Notes under the pieces: model-generated | Told to the model about the DNA's origin: nothing | What the model saw: the letters and a program-made list of their open reading frames with translations, nothing else | Databases searched by the model: none | In this document: positions 37,711 to 49,082 of the stretch, in pieces | Position numbering within the stretch: the first letter of the stretch is position 1 | How the letters are laid out: every line of letters begins with the position of its first letter | Position numbers and translations under genes: made by a program | NCBI GenBank assembly: GCA_028876495.1 | Contig: JAGWRO010000048.1 | Span: forward strand, 1 to 64,000 | From: Bacteroidota bacterium | Lineage (GTDB): Bacteria > Bacteroidota > Bacteroidia > Chitinophagales > Chitinophagaceae | Direction of reading: 5' to 3' | Length of the DNA: 64,000 nucleotides

Positions 37711-38652
37711 TTATTTTGAAGGATTGGCAACCAATTCATCAATTGCTGATTCAATGGAAGGGTATAAAAAAGTAAACCCTGTAGCTTTTATTTTTTTATC
37801 ACTAACGGTAGCGCTTTTTAAAATTTCTATACTCCTTTTTCCGAAGATGATCTTTAAAATAAAAGAAGGAACATAAACCGGTATAAAAAACTTGTTGCGT
37901 ATTTTTTGCCCCAACGTTAGGATAAGATCTTTTTGAGTTACAGGTTTAGGCGCTACCGCGTTATAGCTTCCGTGTAAATATCCGTTTTCAATTGCTTCGG
38001 CATACATGCGGCAAAGGTCATCAATATGGATCCAGCTTACTACCTGTTTACCATTACCCAAAATGGGTGCAACACCAAAATTTAATGGCCTTTTGTATTC
38101 TTTAAAAGCTCCGCCTTCGTTAGTCAATACGATTCCGGTTCTCAATTTAACCAGGCGAACGCCAAGCTCTGTAACGGGCTCTGTGCTTGCTTCCCACAAA
38201 ACACACGTTTCTCCCAAAAAATCATTTGAAGGAAGATCTGTTTCAATAAATCCTTCTTTTCTTTCCGGCGATTTACCATCTTCGCCGTACCAACCAATAG
38301 CAGATGCAGATACAAACGTTTTTACGTGATGATGATTTTCTTTTAAGCAATTAATGATCAGTTGAGCGCTTTTAGTACGGCTATCAACAATCAACTTTTT
38401 ATACTCGCTGGTCCATTTTTTATCCATCACACCAGTTCCGGCAAGATGAATTATATAATCTGATTTTTTTATCACTTCAGCATCAATAATTTTATCTTTA
38501 ACACTCCAGTAGCTGTACGATAACTTTGGATTTTCAGAAGACAAATTTTTGCTGCGGGAAAGAATAATAACATCAAAACCTCTTTCAATTAAATGGCTTG
38601 TAAGATGCGAACCAATCAACCCTGTACCACCGGAAATTAAAACAACGGGCAT
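37711..38652 (-). CDS. TIGR01777-type NAD-dependent epimerase
   Basis: VLISGGTGLIGSHLTSHLIERG, SASAIGWYGEDG, LRTGIVLTNEGGAFKEYKRP. Confidence 0.92.
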   Translation of the reverse strand: MPVVLISGGTGLIGSHLTSHLIERGFDVIILSRSKNLSSENPKLSYSYWSVKDKIIDAEVIKKSDYIIHLAGTGVMDKKWTSEYKKLIVDSRTKSAQLIINCLKENHHHVKTFVSASAIGWYGEDGKSPERKEGFIETDLPSNDFLGETCVLWEASTEPVTELGVRLVKLRTGIVLTNEGGAFKEYKRPLNFGVAPILGNGKQVVSWIHIDDLCRMYAEAIENGYLHGSYNAVAPKPVTQKDLILTLGQKIRNKFFIPVYVPSFILKIIFGKRSIEILKSATVSDKKIKATGFTFLYPSIESAIDELVANPSK

Positions 38653-38854
38653 AATTTTTAAATAAATTAGAATTTCAAATTTAGAATTTTTAAACCGACT
38701 TGGTGAATCCCTTGTTAAAAAATGTCATAGGTAAAGAGTTAATAAAAGATTGGCATTTATCACATGCTTATTTTTCATAAATTAGTATAGCTTTATAAAA
38801 ACTATTGAGATAAAAAGAATAGCAACAGACAAACAGAAAAATTACAGATAATTT

Positions 38855-40372
38855 ATGAAAAACCTTTTTCTATTTTTTATATTAATCGCTTCTTATACTT
38901 CCTCTTTTTCACAGCAGATCACGTATTCACAGCCTGAATCGCAGGATTCACGTGCACTTGATTTTGAGATCATCGGAAAAATTAATGATAACTTTTTGAT
39001 CTATAAAAACATAAGAAACAATTATGCTATCTGCGCTTACGATAATTCAATGCGCCTATTAAACCGGGTTGAACTTCGTTTTATGCCCGATAATACTTTG
39101 AATGTTGACTTTGTAACTTATCCTGATTTTGCATGGCTTATTTATCAATATCAAAAAAGAAGTATCATACATTGTATGGCAGTAAAAATTAATGAAGAAG
39201 GAAAATTGTTGAGCGATCCGATAGAATTAGATACCACACACATCAATTTTTTTGCTGACAATAAAATTTACAGTACCATAAAAAGTGAAGACAAGTCGAA
39301 GATCATGATCTATAAGATCCAACGAAAAAACGGCAATTTCAATTTCACTACTTTATTATTTAATGACAGTTTACAGCTACTGCATAAATCGCGTATAGCA
39401 ACGGATTTTGACGACAGGAAAGATTTATTCAGCGATTTTTATGTTGATAACGAAGGAAACTTTGTTTTTACAAAAGGAAATAAATCGACTACAAAAGATT
39501 ATATCCAAGACCTTACATTGGTTACCAAAAAACCTGAGGAGGATAATTTTATTTTAAAAACATTTGATCTTTCCGGAAATTACCTGGATGCCATCAAGTT
39601 AAAAATTGATAATGTAAACAAGCATTACATCATCAACTCTTTGTACTATGAAAAAAAACATGGAAATGTTGAAGGAATTTATACTGCCGTTTGGGATATC
39701 AACAACAAAAATATTATCACACAGGTATTTCAAAATTTGGGCGATTCAATCCGGTCAGTTGCCAAATCGAATGGCAATAATAAACTGGCGCTAAATAATT
39801 ATTTTATCCGTGATGTTGTATTGAAAAAAGATGGCGGTTTTGTTTTAACTGCCGAAGATTTTTATTCCCAATCGCGCTCCAATCCATGGAACCGCTATGA
39901 TTATTTGTATGGTTATCCTTCATTTTCGCCGTATAACTATTACTTGTATTCTCCTTATTCTTCGTATGGATATTACGGAGGTTACCCTTACTATAATTCA
40001 CGTGGCAATAACAGGTACTATTACAACAATATTCTTGTTCTTGACATGGATAAAACGGGAAGAACCGACTGGGCAACAGTGATCAATAAAAGCCAATATG
40101 ACGATGAAACAGATAATTTTCTCTCTTATGTAATCACGCTTACAGGAGGACAGTTGCATTTTCTGTTCAACTCAATAGAAAGACGTTCCTATCTTTTGGT
40201 TGACCATAGTGTATCCGGCTCAGGAAAGCTTACTGTAAACCCTCCTTTTAAAACACTTGACAGGGGTTATCAATTTATGCCCCGTTATGGAAAACAGGTA
40301 AGCGCTTCGCAAATAATTATCCCTTGTGTTTATCGCAATTATATTTGCTTTGCAAAAATTGAATTTCCATAG
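38855..40372 (+). CDS. Secreted protein of unknown function with Tyr-rich insertion
   Basis: Signal peptide; NRYDYLYGYPSFSPYNYYLYSPYSSYGYYGGYPYYNSRGNNRYYYNN insert. Confidence 0.7.
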   Translation: MKNLFLFFILIASYTSSFSQQITYSQPESQDSRALDFEIIGKINDNFLIYKNIRNNYAICAYDNSMRLLNRVELRFMPDNTLNVDFVTYPDFAWLIYQYQKRSIIHCMAVKINEEGKLLSDPIELDTTHINFFADNKIYSTIKSEDKSKIMIYKIQRKNGNFNFTTLLFNDSLQLLHKSRIATDFDDRKDLFSDFYVDNEGNFVFTKGNKSTTKDYIQDLTLVTKKPEEDNFILKTFDLSGNYLDAIKLKIDNVNKHYIINSLYYEKKHGNVEGIYTAVWDINNKNIITQVFQNLGDSIRSVAKSNGNNKLALNNYFIRDVVLKKDGGFVLTAEDFYSQSRSNPWNRYDYLYGYPSFSPYNYYLYSPYSSYGYYGGYPYYNSRGNNRYYYNNILVLDMDKTGRTDWATVINKSQYDDETDNFLSYVITLTGGQLHFLFNSIERRSYLLVDHSVSGSGKLTVNPPFKTLDRGYQFMPRYGKQVSASQIIIPCVYRNYICFAKIEFP

Positions 40373-40446
40373 ATAGAAAGGAATGCCCCTTTTCTATGGG
40401 AAACAATTTTAATTTTTTATTTTTGTTTTTCAATTAACTATTTATT

Positions 40447-41427
40447 GTGACAGGAATTTTCAGGACCAATAATCCACTTAATACTTTCCTGCTTCTTGTG
40501 TATGGAATCCTCTTAAAATTTGTATGGCTACTTCATCCGCAAATTCCTGTAATTCATAAGTCTTATGGATTTTTGTTTAATGATATCATTGAAACAATCA
40601 AACCTTATTTTGATTCTTTTCCAAAGTCTTATTTCGTTATTGCCTATTTATTAATTTTTTTGCAGGCTATCACTTTCAACCAAATCATCATAAGCCGGAA
40701 GATGATGCAAAAGCCAAATTATTTACCGGCGATGAGCTATCTTTTAATTACCTCTTTTTTCCCTGAATGGAATGTATTAAGCGCTCCATTAATTATCAAT
40801 TCAATTCTCATTTGGGTCTGGTCTAAAATGAGCAATCTAAATAATAATACACATCCAAAAGCCACGCTGTTCAATGTAGGAATAGCTATAGGGCTTGCTT
40901 CCTTTTTTTATTTGCCATCCTTTGCATTTGCCCTATTTGTAATTCTTTCTCTCATCATAACAAGGCCACCAAAAGTAGCAGAGTGGCTCGTCACTTTTCT
41001 GGGAATTTTTACTCCATGGTATTTTTTATTTACCTGGCTTTTTTTAACCAACAAGTTATATTCCTTCCATTTTTTTGGGTTGGGGATTACTCAGCCGACT
41101 TATAATTTATTTCACAATGAATGGATAGCAATCATCTTTATAGGATTGATGATTTTCATAGGTATATTTTTTGTTCAATCGTATATGGCAAAACAAATAT
41201 TGCAGGTAAGAAAAAACTGGGGACAAATGTTATTGTATTTACTCCTTTGTATCGGAATTCCTTTCATCATTATAAGCCATAGCCTTGGTTATTGGATGCT
41301 TGCGCTGGTTCCGGCTACTGCTTTTATAGGATGTGCTTTTTATTATCCGCGTATAAGATGGATTCCGATGGTTTTGCAATGGCTTATTGTTGGTTTTACA
41401 CTTTATATGCAGTATTTCAAAAAATAA
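40447..41427 (+). CDS. Polytopic membrane protein (DUF6427-like)
   Basis: About 8 hydrophobic segments; GTG start. Confidence 0.65.
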   Translation: MTGIFRTNNPLNTFLLLVYGILLKFVWLLHPQIPVIHKSYGFLFNDIIETIKPYFDSFPKSYFVIAYLLIFLQAITFNQIIISRKMMQKPNYLPAMSYLLITSFFPEWNVLSAPLIINSILIWVWSKMSNLNNNTHPKATLFNVGIAIGLASFFYLPSFAFALFVILSLIITRPPKVAEWLVTFLGIFTPWYFLFTWLFLTNKLYSFHFFGLGITQPTYNLFHNEWIAIIFIGLMIFIGIFFVQSYMAKQILQVRKNWGQMLLYLLLCIGIPFIIISHSLGYWMLALVPATAFIGCAFYYPRIRWIPMVLQWLIVGFTLYMQYFKK

Positions 41428-41451
41428 AGAAACGGAATGTTTAATTTTGCA

Positions 41452-41459
41452 TTCAAATA
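41452..41459 (+). promoter_or_regulatory. Bacteroidota -7 box (TAATTTTG) upstream of purQ
   Basis: TAnnTTTG 19 nt before the purQ ATG. Confidence 0.5.
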
Positions 41460-41470
41460 AAAAATAGAAA

Positions 41471-42136
41471 ATGAAATTTGGTGTGGTAATTTTTCCGGGG
41501 TCTAATTGCGACAGGGATATGATCGATGCGCTTCAAAATGATCTGGATCAGGAAGTGATTACTTTGTGGCACAAAGACAAAGATCTTTCAATGTTTGATA
41601 CTTCTGATTGTATTGTCCTCCCCGGAGGATTTAGTTTTGGTGATTACCTGAGATGTGGCGCTATTGCACGTTTTAGCCCGATGATGCAAAGTGTGATCGA
41701 ATTTGCCAATAAAGGCGGAAAAGTGTTTGGTGTTTGTAATGGTTTTCAAATTCTTTGCGAAAGCGGCTTGCTTCCTGGAGTTTTACTTCAGAATTCTCAA
41801 ATGAAATTTGTCTGTAAAAACACTTTCATCAAAAACAAAATTACCAATGAAGTTTTAAAAATTCCCGTGGCTCATGGCGAAGGGAGATTTTTTGTAAAGG
41901 AAAAAGAGTTGGAAGAAATTGAAAAAAACAACCGGGTTCTTTATAGTTATTGCAATGAAAATGGTGAGATACACATTGATCATTCACCCAATGGTTCAAT
42001 ACACAGTATTGCAGGAATTACCAATAAAGAAAGAAATGTTTTTGGTATGATGCCACATCCTGAAAGAGCCTCCAGTGAGATTCTGGGCAATACTGATGGC
42101 AAAAAAGTTTTTAAAGAATTGTTTTCAATCAATTAA
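41471..42136 (+). CDS. purQ: Phosphoribosylformylglycinamidine synthase subunit PurQ
   Basis: VVIFPGSNCDRDM, LPGGFSFGDYLRCGAIA, GVCNGFQILCE, MMPHPERA. Confidence 0.95.
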   Translation: MKFGVVIFPGSNCDRDMIDALQNDLDQEVITLWHKDKDLSMFDTSDCIVLPGGFSFGDYLRCGAIARFSPMMQSVIEFANKGGKVFGVCNGFQILCESGLLPGVLLQNSQMKFVCKNTFIKNKITNEVLKIPVAHGEGRFFVKEKELEEIEKNNRVLYSYCNENGEIHIDHSPNGSIHSIAGITNKERNVFGMMPHPERASSEILGNTDGKKVFKELFSIN

Positions 42137-42177
42137 TTCTTTTTCGATTTTATTCTTTTGCGCCTTTATGCGAAAAC

Positions 42178-42195
42178 AGTAAATCAACCAATAAA
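42178..42195 (+). repeat. Degenerate copy of intergenic repeat (AGTAAATCAACCAATAAA)
   Basis: Two mismatches to AGTAAACCAACAAATAA over the first 17 nt; convergent gap. Confidence 0.35.
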
Positions 42196-42215
42196 CATTA
42201 TTTTTATTTTATGCC

Positions 42216-42249
42216 AATAAAAAATCCCTTCGGTTTTTCAAAGGGATTT
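42216..42249 (-). terminator. Terminator of the ECF sigma factor gene
   Basis: AAATCCCTT … AAGGGATTT with a minus-strand T-run. Confidence 0.75.
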
Positions 42250-42274
42250 ACTTTTGTGGGTTCAGAAGCTGATA

Positions 42275-42856
42275 TTATAAAGCAATTTGTTTTTCAATCA
42301 TCATTTTTCTTAAGTTAATAAGTCCATAACGCATGCGGCCAAGAGCAGTATTAATGCTGCAACCGGTAATATTTGCGATCTCCTTAAAACTAAGATCTGC
42401 AAAATGACGCATTACGATTACTTCTTTCTGGTCTTCAGGTAGCATGTCGAGCATTTTTCTCACTCTTTCATGGCTTTGTCCCTGGATCATTTTTTCTTCC
42501 ATTCCGGGTTCAGAAAAATTAAGCACTTCAAAAATGTCATGATCGGTGCTTGTTTTAATTGATGGGCTCCTTTTCACTTTCCTGAAATGATCGATACAAA
42601 GGTTGTGCGCTATGCGCATTACCCATGGCAAAAATTTTCCTTCTTCGTTATAACGGCCACCATTAATGGTATCAATTACTTTAATAAAGGCGTCCTGGAA
42701 AATATCTTCGGCAAGAAATTTATCCTTAACTAATAAATAAATGGAAGTGAAAATTTTGTCTTTGTAGCGTTCTACAAGAGTTGAAAGAGCTTCGCTATCT
42801 CCGTCAAGATAGAAATGGATCAGTTGCTGATCGGTTAAACTGTTCATGGTTTTCAT
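42275..42856 (-). CDS. RNA polymerase ECF-type sigma factor
   Basis: DIFQDAFIKVIDTI, LPWVMRIAHNLCIDHFRK, DQKEVIVMRHFADLSFKEIANITGCSINTALGRM; start set at MKTMNSLTDQQ. Confidence 0.92.
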   Translation of the reverse strand: MKTMNSLTDQQLIHFYLDGDSEALSTLVERYKDKIFTSIYLLVKDKFLAEDIFQDAFIKVIDTINGGRYNEEGKFLPWVMRIAHNLCIDHFRKVKRSPSIKTSTDHDIFEVLNFSEPGMEEKMIQGQSHERVRKMLDMLPEDQKEVIVMRHFADLSFKEIANITGCSINTALGRMRYGLINLRKMMIEKQIAL

Positions 42857-43109
42857 AACCTGTTTGTAATTTAGGCGTTTAGGGATATTGTGTAAGTTCC
42901 AATTTAAGAGAAACAAATGAGGCAACTTAGTGCGGAAGGCAGAAGGTTCTTCATTCTTTCAGGAAAATTGGAATGCTAAAATTAATATAAAACTTTACAC
43001 TTCCAAATGAAATGCTAATTTTTTTTAACAAAAATGTAAAATAGAGGAATACCACTTGGAAAAGCGCGAAATACCACTTTTTAATCAATGCCGTAAAATT
43101 ACTATTCAT

Positions 43110-43117
43110 TAATTTTG
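43110..43117 (+). promoter_or_regulatory. Bacteroidota -7 box (TAATTTTG) upstream of second uvrA
   Basis: TAnnTTTG 17 nt before the ATG at 43127. Confidence 0.5.
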
Positions 43118-43126
43118 CCATCCTAA

Positions 43127-45964
43127 ATGAAGACAAAAAAACTTTCTATCGCAAAAAACAAGATTCCTATTTCAGATAATATTTTTATAAAAGGAGCAAG
43201 AGTTCATAATCTTAAAAATATTGAGGTTGAAATTCCGCGCAATAAACTAATTGTGGTTACGGGTGTTTCAGGCTCCGGTAAATCTTCATTAACCATTGAC
43301 ACCCTATTTGCAGAAGGCCAGCGGCGTTATGCAGAAAGCATGAGCGCCTATGCACGGCAGTTTATGGCAAGAATGAATAAACCCGATGTTGATTACATAA
43401 AAGGCTTGTGCCCGGCAATTGCTATTGAACAGAAAGTGATAACAAGAACGCCAAGATCTACCGTTGGAAGCATGACTGAAATCTACGATTACCTCCGCCT
43501 TTTATTTGCAAGGATTGGAAAAACCATTTCACCGGTTTCTGGAAGGGAAGTGAAAAAAGATGATGTTACCGATGTGGTAAAAGCAATTAACGATTTAAAA
43601 AAAGGCGATAAAGTTCTTTTACTGGTGGCTTTCAGGCAAATGCATCATCGCGATATAAAAGAGGAATTGCACATCCTGATGCAAAAAGGGTTTTCAAGAA
43701 TTTATATTGATAATAAAATTATCCGCATAGAAGATGCGCAGGAAGAAAAAGATTTGGAATCATTTTTTTCTCATAAAACCGTTTATGTTTTAATCGATCG
43801 TTTGGTGGTAAAAGATTTTGATGAGGAAGATAACCATCGCGTCGCAGATTCGGTAAATACCGCTTTTTATGAAGGCGAAGGTGAATTACTTCTTGAAGTA
43901 AATGGGAAAGAACACCTTCATTTCTCCAATAAATTCGAATTGGACGGAATCAAGTTTGAAGAACCTGTTCCTAATTTATTTTCTTTCAATAATCCTTATG
44001 GAGCCTGCCCCGTTTGTGGCGGCTTTTCATTGGTACTTGGCATCGATCCGGATCTTGTTTTTCCTGATAAAAGATTGAGCGTTTTTGAAAATGCCATCGC
44101 ACCATGGCGTGGAGAAAAATCAGGATCCTATAGAGACAGATTGATAAAATCTGCCAAGCATTTTGATTTTCCTATTCACAAGCCCATTATTGATCTTACC
44201 ACTTCACAATATAATTTGCTGTGGACCGGTAACGAATATTTTGAAGGCATCAACGATTTTTTTAAAGATGTTCAGCAAAATTTATATAAGATACAATATC
44301 GTGTTTTACTAAGTCGCTATCGCGGAAAAACGTTGTGTCCTGAGTGCCATGGTTACCGTTTAAGAAAAGAAGCTCTATATATTCATGTTGCTCATAAACA
44401 CATTGGTGAACTTTGTGAAATGCCGGTAAAAGATCTACAGAAATGGTTTACAGAAATTGAATTATCAGATTTTGATACAACAGTTGCCAAAAGAATTTTA
44501 ATTGAGATCAACACAAGATTAAAAATATTATTGGATGTAGGTTTGGGTTATCTTACTTTAAACAGGCTGGCAAATTCGTTGAGCGGTGGCGAAAGCCAGC
44601 GTATACAACTTACAAGAAGTTTGGGAAGCAACCTAACTGACTCGTTATATATTTTGGACGAGCCTTCAATTGGTTTGCATTCCCGTGATACAGAAAACCT
44701 GATAGAGGTTTTGAAAAATTTACAATCTTTAGGAAACACGGTTGTGGTAGTTGAACACGATGAAATGATGATGAGAAAAGCGGATCACATTATTGATATG
44801 GGACCATTGGCAAGCCATCTTGGCGGAGAAGTAATCGCAGAAGGGAATTATAATTCTATTATTAAAAACCCTGAAAGCCTTACCGGCAAATATTTGAAGG
44901 GAGAGTTGAAAATTGAACCTCCCAAAAATATCCGAAAATGGAACCGTTCTATAAAAGTTGAAGGAGCACGCCAGAATAATCTGAAAAATATTGATGTTGT
45001 TTTTCCATTGAATGTTTTGTGCGTGGTAAGCGGTGTAAGCGGAAGCGGAAAAACAACTTTGGTAAAACAAATTTTATATCCCGCTTTAAAAAAATTAAAA
45101 GGAGAATTTGCAGAAAAAGTGGGTTTAAGTAAAGGCCTTTCCGGTGATGTAGATTTTATTGCAGAGGTAGAGATGATCGACCAAAATCCAATCGGAAAAT
45201 CTTCACGAAGTAATCCGGTTACTTACATCAAGGCTTATGACGAAATACGCGAGCTTTTCAGCAAACAACCTTTAAGTAAAATTCGCGGATATCAACCAAA
45301 ACATTTTTCATTTAATGTAGACGGTGGAAGATGTGATGCATGTAAGGGAGAAGGCGAACAGGTGGTGGAAATGCAGTTCCTGGCCGATGTTCATTTGGTT
45401 TGCGATGTATGCCATGGAAAAAGATTTAAAGAAGAAGTGCTTGAAGTAAAATATAATGACAAAAATATTTTTGATGTTTTGGAAATGAGCGTGGATGAAG
45501 CGATCAATTTCTTTGGAAAAGAAAAATTGTCGTCAACAAAAAAAGAAATTTCTGGCATTGATATCGCAAAAAAAATTCAACCACTAAGTAACGTTGGATT
45601 AGGATACATTAAATTAGGTCAATCTTCTGATACGCTTTCTGGTGGAGAAGCGCAGCGTGTTAAGCTCGCTTCATTTTTAGGAAAAGGCAAGGGACAAGGA
45701 CATCTTCTTTTTATTTTTGATGAGCCAACCACCGGCCTACATTTTCACGATATAAAAAAATTACTTGCTTCATTTAATGCATTGATAGAACAAGGGCATT
45801 CTATTATAGTAATTGAACATAATACGGATGTAATAAAATCTGCAGACTGGGTAATTGATTTGGGCCCTGAAGCCGGCGACGAAGGCGGAAATCTTGTTTA
45901 TGCGGGTATTCCTTCAGGATTGAAAAAAGTAAAGGAAAGTTATACAGGAAAATACATAACATAA
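43127..45964 (+). CDS. uvrA: Excinuclease ABC subunit UvrA (paralog 2)
   Basis: 945 aa; [51 protein letters not shown]. Confidence 0.95.
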   Translation: MKTKKLSIAKNKIPISDNIFIKGARVHNLKNIEVEIPRNKLIVVTGVSGSGKSSLTIDTLFAEGQRRYAESMSAYARQFMARMNKPDVDYIKGLCPAIAIEQKVITRTPRSTVGSMTEIYDYLRLLFARIGKTISPVSGREVKKDDVTDVVKAINDLKKGDKVLLLVAFRQMHHRDIKEELHILMQKGFSRIYIDNKIIRIEDAQEEKDLESFFSHKTVYVLIDRLVVKDFDEEDNHRVADSVNTAFYEGEGELLLEVNGKEHLHFSNKFELDGIKFEEPVPNLFSFNNPYGACPVCGGFSLVLGIDPDLVFPDKRLSVFENAIAPWRGEKSGSYRDRLIKSAKHFDFPIHKPIIDLTTSQYNLLWTGNEYFEGINDFFKDVQQNLYKIQYRVLLSRYRGKTLCPECHGYRLRKEALYIHVAHKHIGELCEMPVKDLQKWFTEIELSDFDTTVAKRILIEINTRLKILLDVGLGYLTLNRLANSLSGGESQRIQLTRSLGSNLTDSLYILDEPSIGLHSRDTENLIEVLKNLQSLGNTVVVVEHDEMMMRKADHIIDMGPLASHLGGEVIAEGNYNSIIKNPESLTGKYLKGELKIEPPKNIRKWNRSIKVEGARQNNLKNIDVVFPLNVLCVVSGVSGSGKTTLVKQILYPALKKLKGEFAEKVGLSKGLSGDVDFIAEVEMIDQNPIGKSSRSNPVTYIKAYDEIRELFSKQPLSKIRGYQPKHFSFNVDGGRCDACKGEGEQVVEMQFLADVHLVCDVCHGKRFKEEVLEVKYNDKNIFDVLEMSVDEAINFFGKEKLSSTKKEISGIDIAKKIQPLSNVGLGYIKLGQSSDTLSGGEAQRVKLASFLGKGKGQGHLLFIFDEPTTGLHFHDIKKLLASFNALIEQGHSIIVIEHNTDVIKSADWVIDLGPEAGDEGGNLVYAGIPSGLKKVKESYTGKYIT

Positions 45965-45980
45965 CTCTTTAATTCAACTT

Positions 45981-46457
45981 CTACCTTAACCGATTGCTTT
46001 CTTTGATCAGTTTTGAATCTTTGTAAATGCCTCTTGCAGCCAGCACCAGAAATATAACAATAAGAAAATGAAGGATTGCCCAGATATTAAAATTTCCCTG
46101 TGAAAATTTTTGCGTTTCCCGTATATATAAAAAAACGATAAGACATTCAGCTAAAATTGCAGCAATAATAATACGAATTTGAATGCTGCGATGCTTGAAT
46201 AAAAAAATATTAATAATTATTCCTGTTCCAAGAGCGCTGGTAAGAATTAAAATTAAAAAATTATCAGTGGCGGTTACCAGATGATAACTTCCATCTGTAG
46301 CCATTGAAGTAACTGCATCAGCGGTATTTTGTAAGGCCAAAGTGCCGCTATAAAAAGAAAATTTAATAGTAAGAAAAACAGCAATTGCTGCAAATATCAT
46401 CCATACTGTTTGTATACGTTGTATCATAATAAACAAATTATAGTACAAAGTAAACAC
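45981..46457 (-). CDS. DUF4293-like membrane protein
   Basis: MIQRIQTVWMIFAAIAVFLTIKFSFYSGTL… four TM segments. Confidence 0.75.
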   Translation of the reverse strand: MFTLYYNLFIMIQRIQTVWMIFAAIAVFLTIKFSFYSGTLALQNTADAVTSMATDGSYHLVTATDNFLILILTSALGTGIIINIFLFKHRSIQIRIIIAAILAECLIVFLYIRETQKFSQGNFNIWAILHFLIVIFLVLAARGIYKDSKLIKESNRLR

Positions 46458-46496
46458 AATATGTTTTAGAATAGAAAAATTTCGGTTATTTCCAAC

Positions 46497-47777
46497 TTAG
46501 CCAAGCCCGGGATATAATGGAAAAGCATTCATAAATACTTTTACATCATCTTTCACAGCTAAAATTATTTTTTCATCATCAAGGTTCATCAAAACTTTAT
46601 CTACAAAATCTACTACAGTTTTCATATCACTTTCTTTTAAACCCCTTGTAGTAATCGCAGGAACTCCAACACGAATGCCGGAAGTAACAAACGGGCTTTT
46701 ATCGTCAAAAGGAACGGCATTTTTATTTAACGTGATGGCAGCTCTGTCAAGTGTTTCCTGTGCTTTTTTGCCGGTAATATTTTTGTTGCGAAGGTCGATT
46801 AGCATCAAATGATTATCAGTGCCATTACTTATAAGGTCATACCCTTTTGCATTAAAAGCTTTTGCCATTGCCTGCGCATTTGCCTGTATTTGTTTTGCAT
46901 ATACTGTAAATTCTTCGCTTAATATTTCATAAAACGAAACAGCTTTTGCCGCAATAATATGTTCCAGTGGCCCGCCCTGTGATCCGGGAAAAACAGCCAT
47001 ATCCAAGAGATGGCTCATCATTCTAATTTCACCTTTCGGAGTTTTTAATCCAAACGGATTTTCAAAATCTTTTCCCATCAGCATGATTCCGCCGCGTGGG
47101 CCACGTAACGTTTTGTGCGTTGTGGAAGTTACAAAATGGCAATGCTCAAACGGGGAATTTAATAATCCCTTTGCGATCAAACCTGCAGGATGTGCCATAT
47201 CACACAACACAAATGCGCCTACTTCATCCGCTACTTTCCTGATACGTTCATAATCCCAATCGCGGCTGTAGGCGGATGCGCCACAGACTATCATTTGGGG
47301 TTTTACTTCTCTTGCCTTTTTCTCCAGCATGTCATAATCAACAAGACCGGTTTCTTTTACCACACCATAAAAATGCGGTTCATAAATTTTTCCTGAAAAA
47401 TTCACCGGGGAACCGTGAGTAAGATGGCCGCCCATGCTAAGGTCCAATCCCAGAATTTTATCGCCGGGTTTTAACACAGCAAACATTACCGCAAAATTCG
47501 CCTGTGCGCCGCTATGCGGTTGCACATTAGCATATTCGCAGTTAAATATCTTTTTTACCCGATCAATAGCCAGTTGTTCAGATTCGTCAACAAATTCACA
47601 ACCGCCGTAATATCTTCTACCGGGATAACCTTCTGCATATTTATTGGTAAGAACACTTCCCATTGCCTGAATTACTTCGGGCGAAGTAAAATTTTCTGAA
47701 GCAATCAACTCAATGCCTTCGCGTTGGCGGTTCAATTCTTTATGAATAATGTCAAAAATCTGCTTGTCTTTCTGCAT
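46497..47777 (-). CDS. glyA: Serine hydroxymethyltransferase
   Basis: [51 protein letters not shown]. Confidence 0.97.
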   Translation of the reverse strand: MQKDKQIFDIIHKELNRQREGIELIASENFTSPEVIQAMGSVLTNKYAEGYPGRRYYGGCEFVDESEQLAIDRVKKIFNCEYANVQPHSGAQANFAVMFAVLKPGDKILGLDLSMGGHLTHGSPVNFSGKIYEPHFYGVVKETGLVDYDMLEKKAREVKPQMIVCGASAYSRDWDYERIRKVADEVGAFVLCDMAHPAGLIAKGLLNSPFEHCHFVTSTTHKTLRGPRGGIMLMGKDFENPFGLKTPKGEIRMMSHLLDMAVFPGSQGGPLEHIIAAKAVSFYEILSEEFTVYAKQIQANAQAMAKAFNAKGYDLISNGTDNHLMLIDLRNKNITGKKAQETLDRAAITLNKNAVPFDDKSPFVTSGIRVGVPAITTRGLKESDMKTVVDFVDKVLMNLDDEKIILAVKDDVKVFMNAFPLYPGLG

Positions 47778-47793
47778 GAAATAAAATTTGGCG

Positions 47794-47801
47794 CAAACCT
47801 A
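47794..47801 (-). promoter_or_regulatory. Bacteroidota -7 box (TAGGTTTG) upstream of glyA
   Basis: TAnnTTTG with its 5' T at 47801, 24 nt from the glyA ATG. Confidence 0.45.
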
Positions 47802-48006
47802 CAAAAAGTTGTGGAGTTTAGAAGTTGCGAAGTTTAAAGATTATTCATTTTGTTCGTCAATCGTTTATTAGTTGATTGATTTATAAGTTAAAGGGTAAAA
47901 AAAAGATTAAGCAGTAGTTTATGATTAAAATCAGATGAGAAATTGAAAAGCAAAACATTTACTATATTCACATCCCTTTTAAAAAACGGATGATAAACTT
48001 ACATAC

Positions 48007-48999
48007 ATGAAGGCCATTATACCTGTAGCAGGTGCAGGAACTAAATTGCGTCCGCATACATACACACAACCAAAGGCTCTCATTCCTTTGGCCGGAAAAA
48101 CTATTCTCAGTATAAACGTGGATCAGTTGCACGAAGCCGGCATCAATGAATTTATTTTTATTGTTGGATATCTTGGAGAAAAAATACAGGATTATATCAA
48201 CTCAAAATATCCACAACTTACCTGTCATTTTATTTATCAAAATATCAGAAAAGGAACGGCTCACGCGGTGGATCTTTCCAAAAAACTGGTTGGAGATGAT
48301 GAGGTTTTTATTGCTTTAGGCGATACGATTTGCGAGTATAATATTAAAGAGGTACTTGCTTCCCCTTTTTCAATGCTGGGTGTAAAAAAAGTTGACGATC
48401 CACGCAATTTTGGGGTAGCAGAAATTGATGAAGATTGCATTATTACCAAAGTCGTTGAAAAACCTTCAATACCCAAATCTAATATGGCCTTGGTGGGGCT
48501 TTATAAAATTAAAGATTCGAAATTATTATTCAATTGTCTTTCAACCATAATAACAAAAGGTATAAAAAGCCACGACGAATATAATTTGACAGATGCTCTT
48601 GAATGCATGATTGAAGGAGGAGCCACTTTCAAATCTTTTAAAGTTGAAAACTGGTTTGATTGCGGTAGAAAAGAATCGCTTTTAGAATCCAATTCCATCC
48701 TGCTTGAGAAGTTCGGGGGAACGATTGCTGAGCCGAATAATTTTGAAAATAGCATTTTTATTCCACCGGTAAGTATTGCTGAAGGATGCGATATCAAAAA
48801 CTCAATTATTGGCCCGCATGTAGCAATGGGTGAAAACACGATCGTACATTCCTCCATAATAAAAGCTTCTATTATTGGTTCCTTTTCAAAATTACATGAT
48901 GTAGTGCTGGATGATTCTTTAATTGGTAATGATACAGAAGTGATCGGCGAAACGCGCTCTCTCAATATCGGTGATAACACTGAGATTGATTTGGGATAA
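48007..48999 (+). CDS. Sugar nucleotidyltransferase with left-handed beta-helix C-terminus
   Basis: MKAIIPVAGAGTKLRPHTYTQPKALIPLAGKTIL; hexapeptide-like repeats at the C-terminus. Confidence 0.9.
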   Translation: MKAIIPVAGAGTKLRPHTYTQPKALIPLAGKTILSINVDQLHEAGINEFIFIVGYLGEKIQDYINSKYPQLTCHFIYQNIRKGTAHAVDLSKKLVGDDEVFIALGDTICEYNIKEVLASPFSMLGVKKVDDPRNFGVAEIDEDCIITKVVEKPSIPKSNMALVGLYKIKDSKLLFNCLSTIITKGIKSHDEYNLTDALECMIEGGATFKSFKVENWFDCGRKESLLESNSILLEKFGGTIAEPNNFENSIFIPPVSIAEGCDIKNSIIGPHVAMGENTIVHSSIIKASIIGSFSKLHDVVLDDSLIGNDTEVIGETRSLNIGDNTEIDLG

Positions 49000-49010
49000 T
49001 CGATTAGCTG

Positions 49011-49028
49011 ATTAGCCAATATGCTAAT
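49011..49028. repeat. Intergenic repeat ATTAGCCAATATGCTAAT
   Basis: 16/18 identical to 20899-20916 (ATTAGCCAATTCGCTAAT); inverted arms ATTAGC/GCTAAT. Confidence 0.55.
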
Positions 49029-49082
49029 ATAGTAAACCCAGAGATATTCTTATTTTTTATTTTACTAATTGAAATTAGGGCG

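Noticed and set aside
47866-47890. TTTATTAGTTGATTGATTTATAA as another 18-mer copy
   Set aside because: Too many mismatches to the TTATTTGTTGGTTTACTA consensus.
48501-49019. 172-aa minus-strand ORF opposite the sugar nucleotidyltransferase
   Set aside because: Fully antisense to a strongly recognised CDS; composition looks like a shadow ORF.
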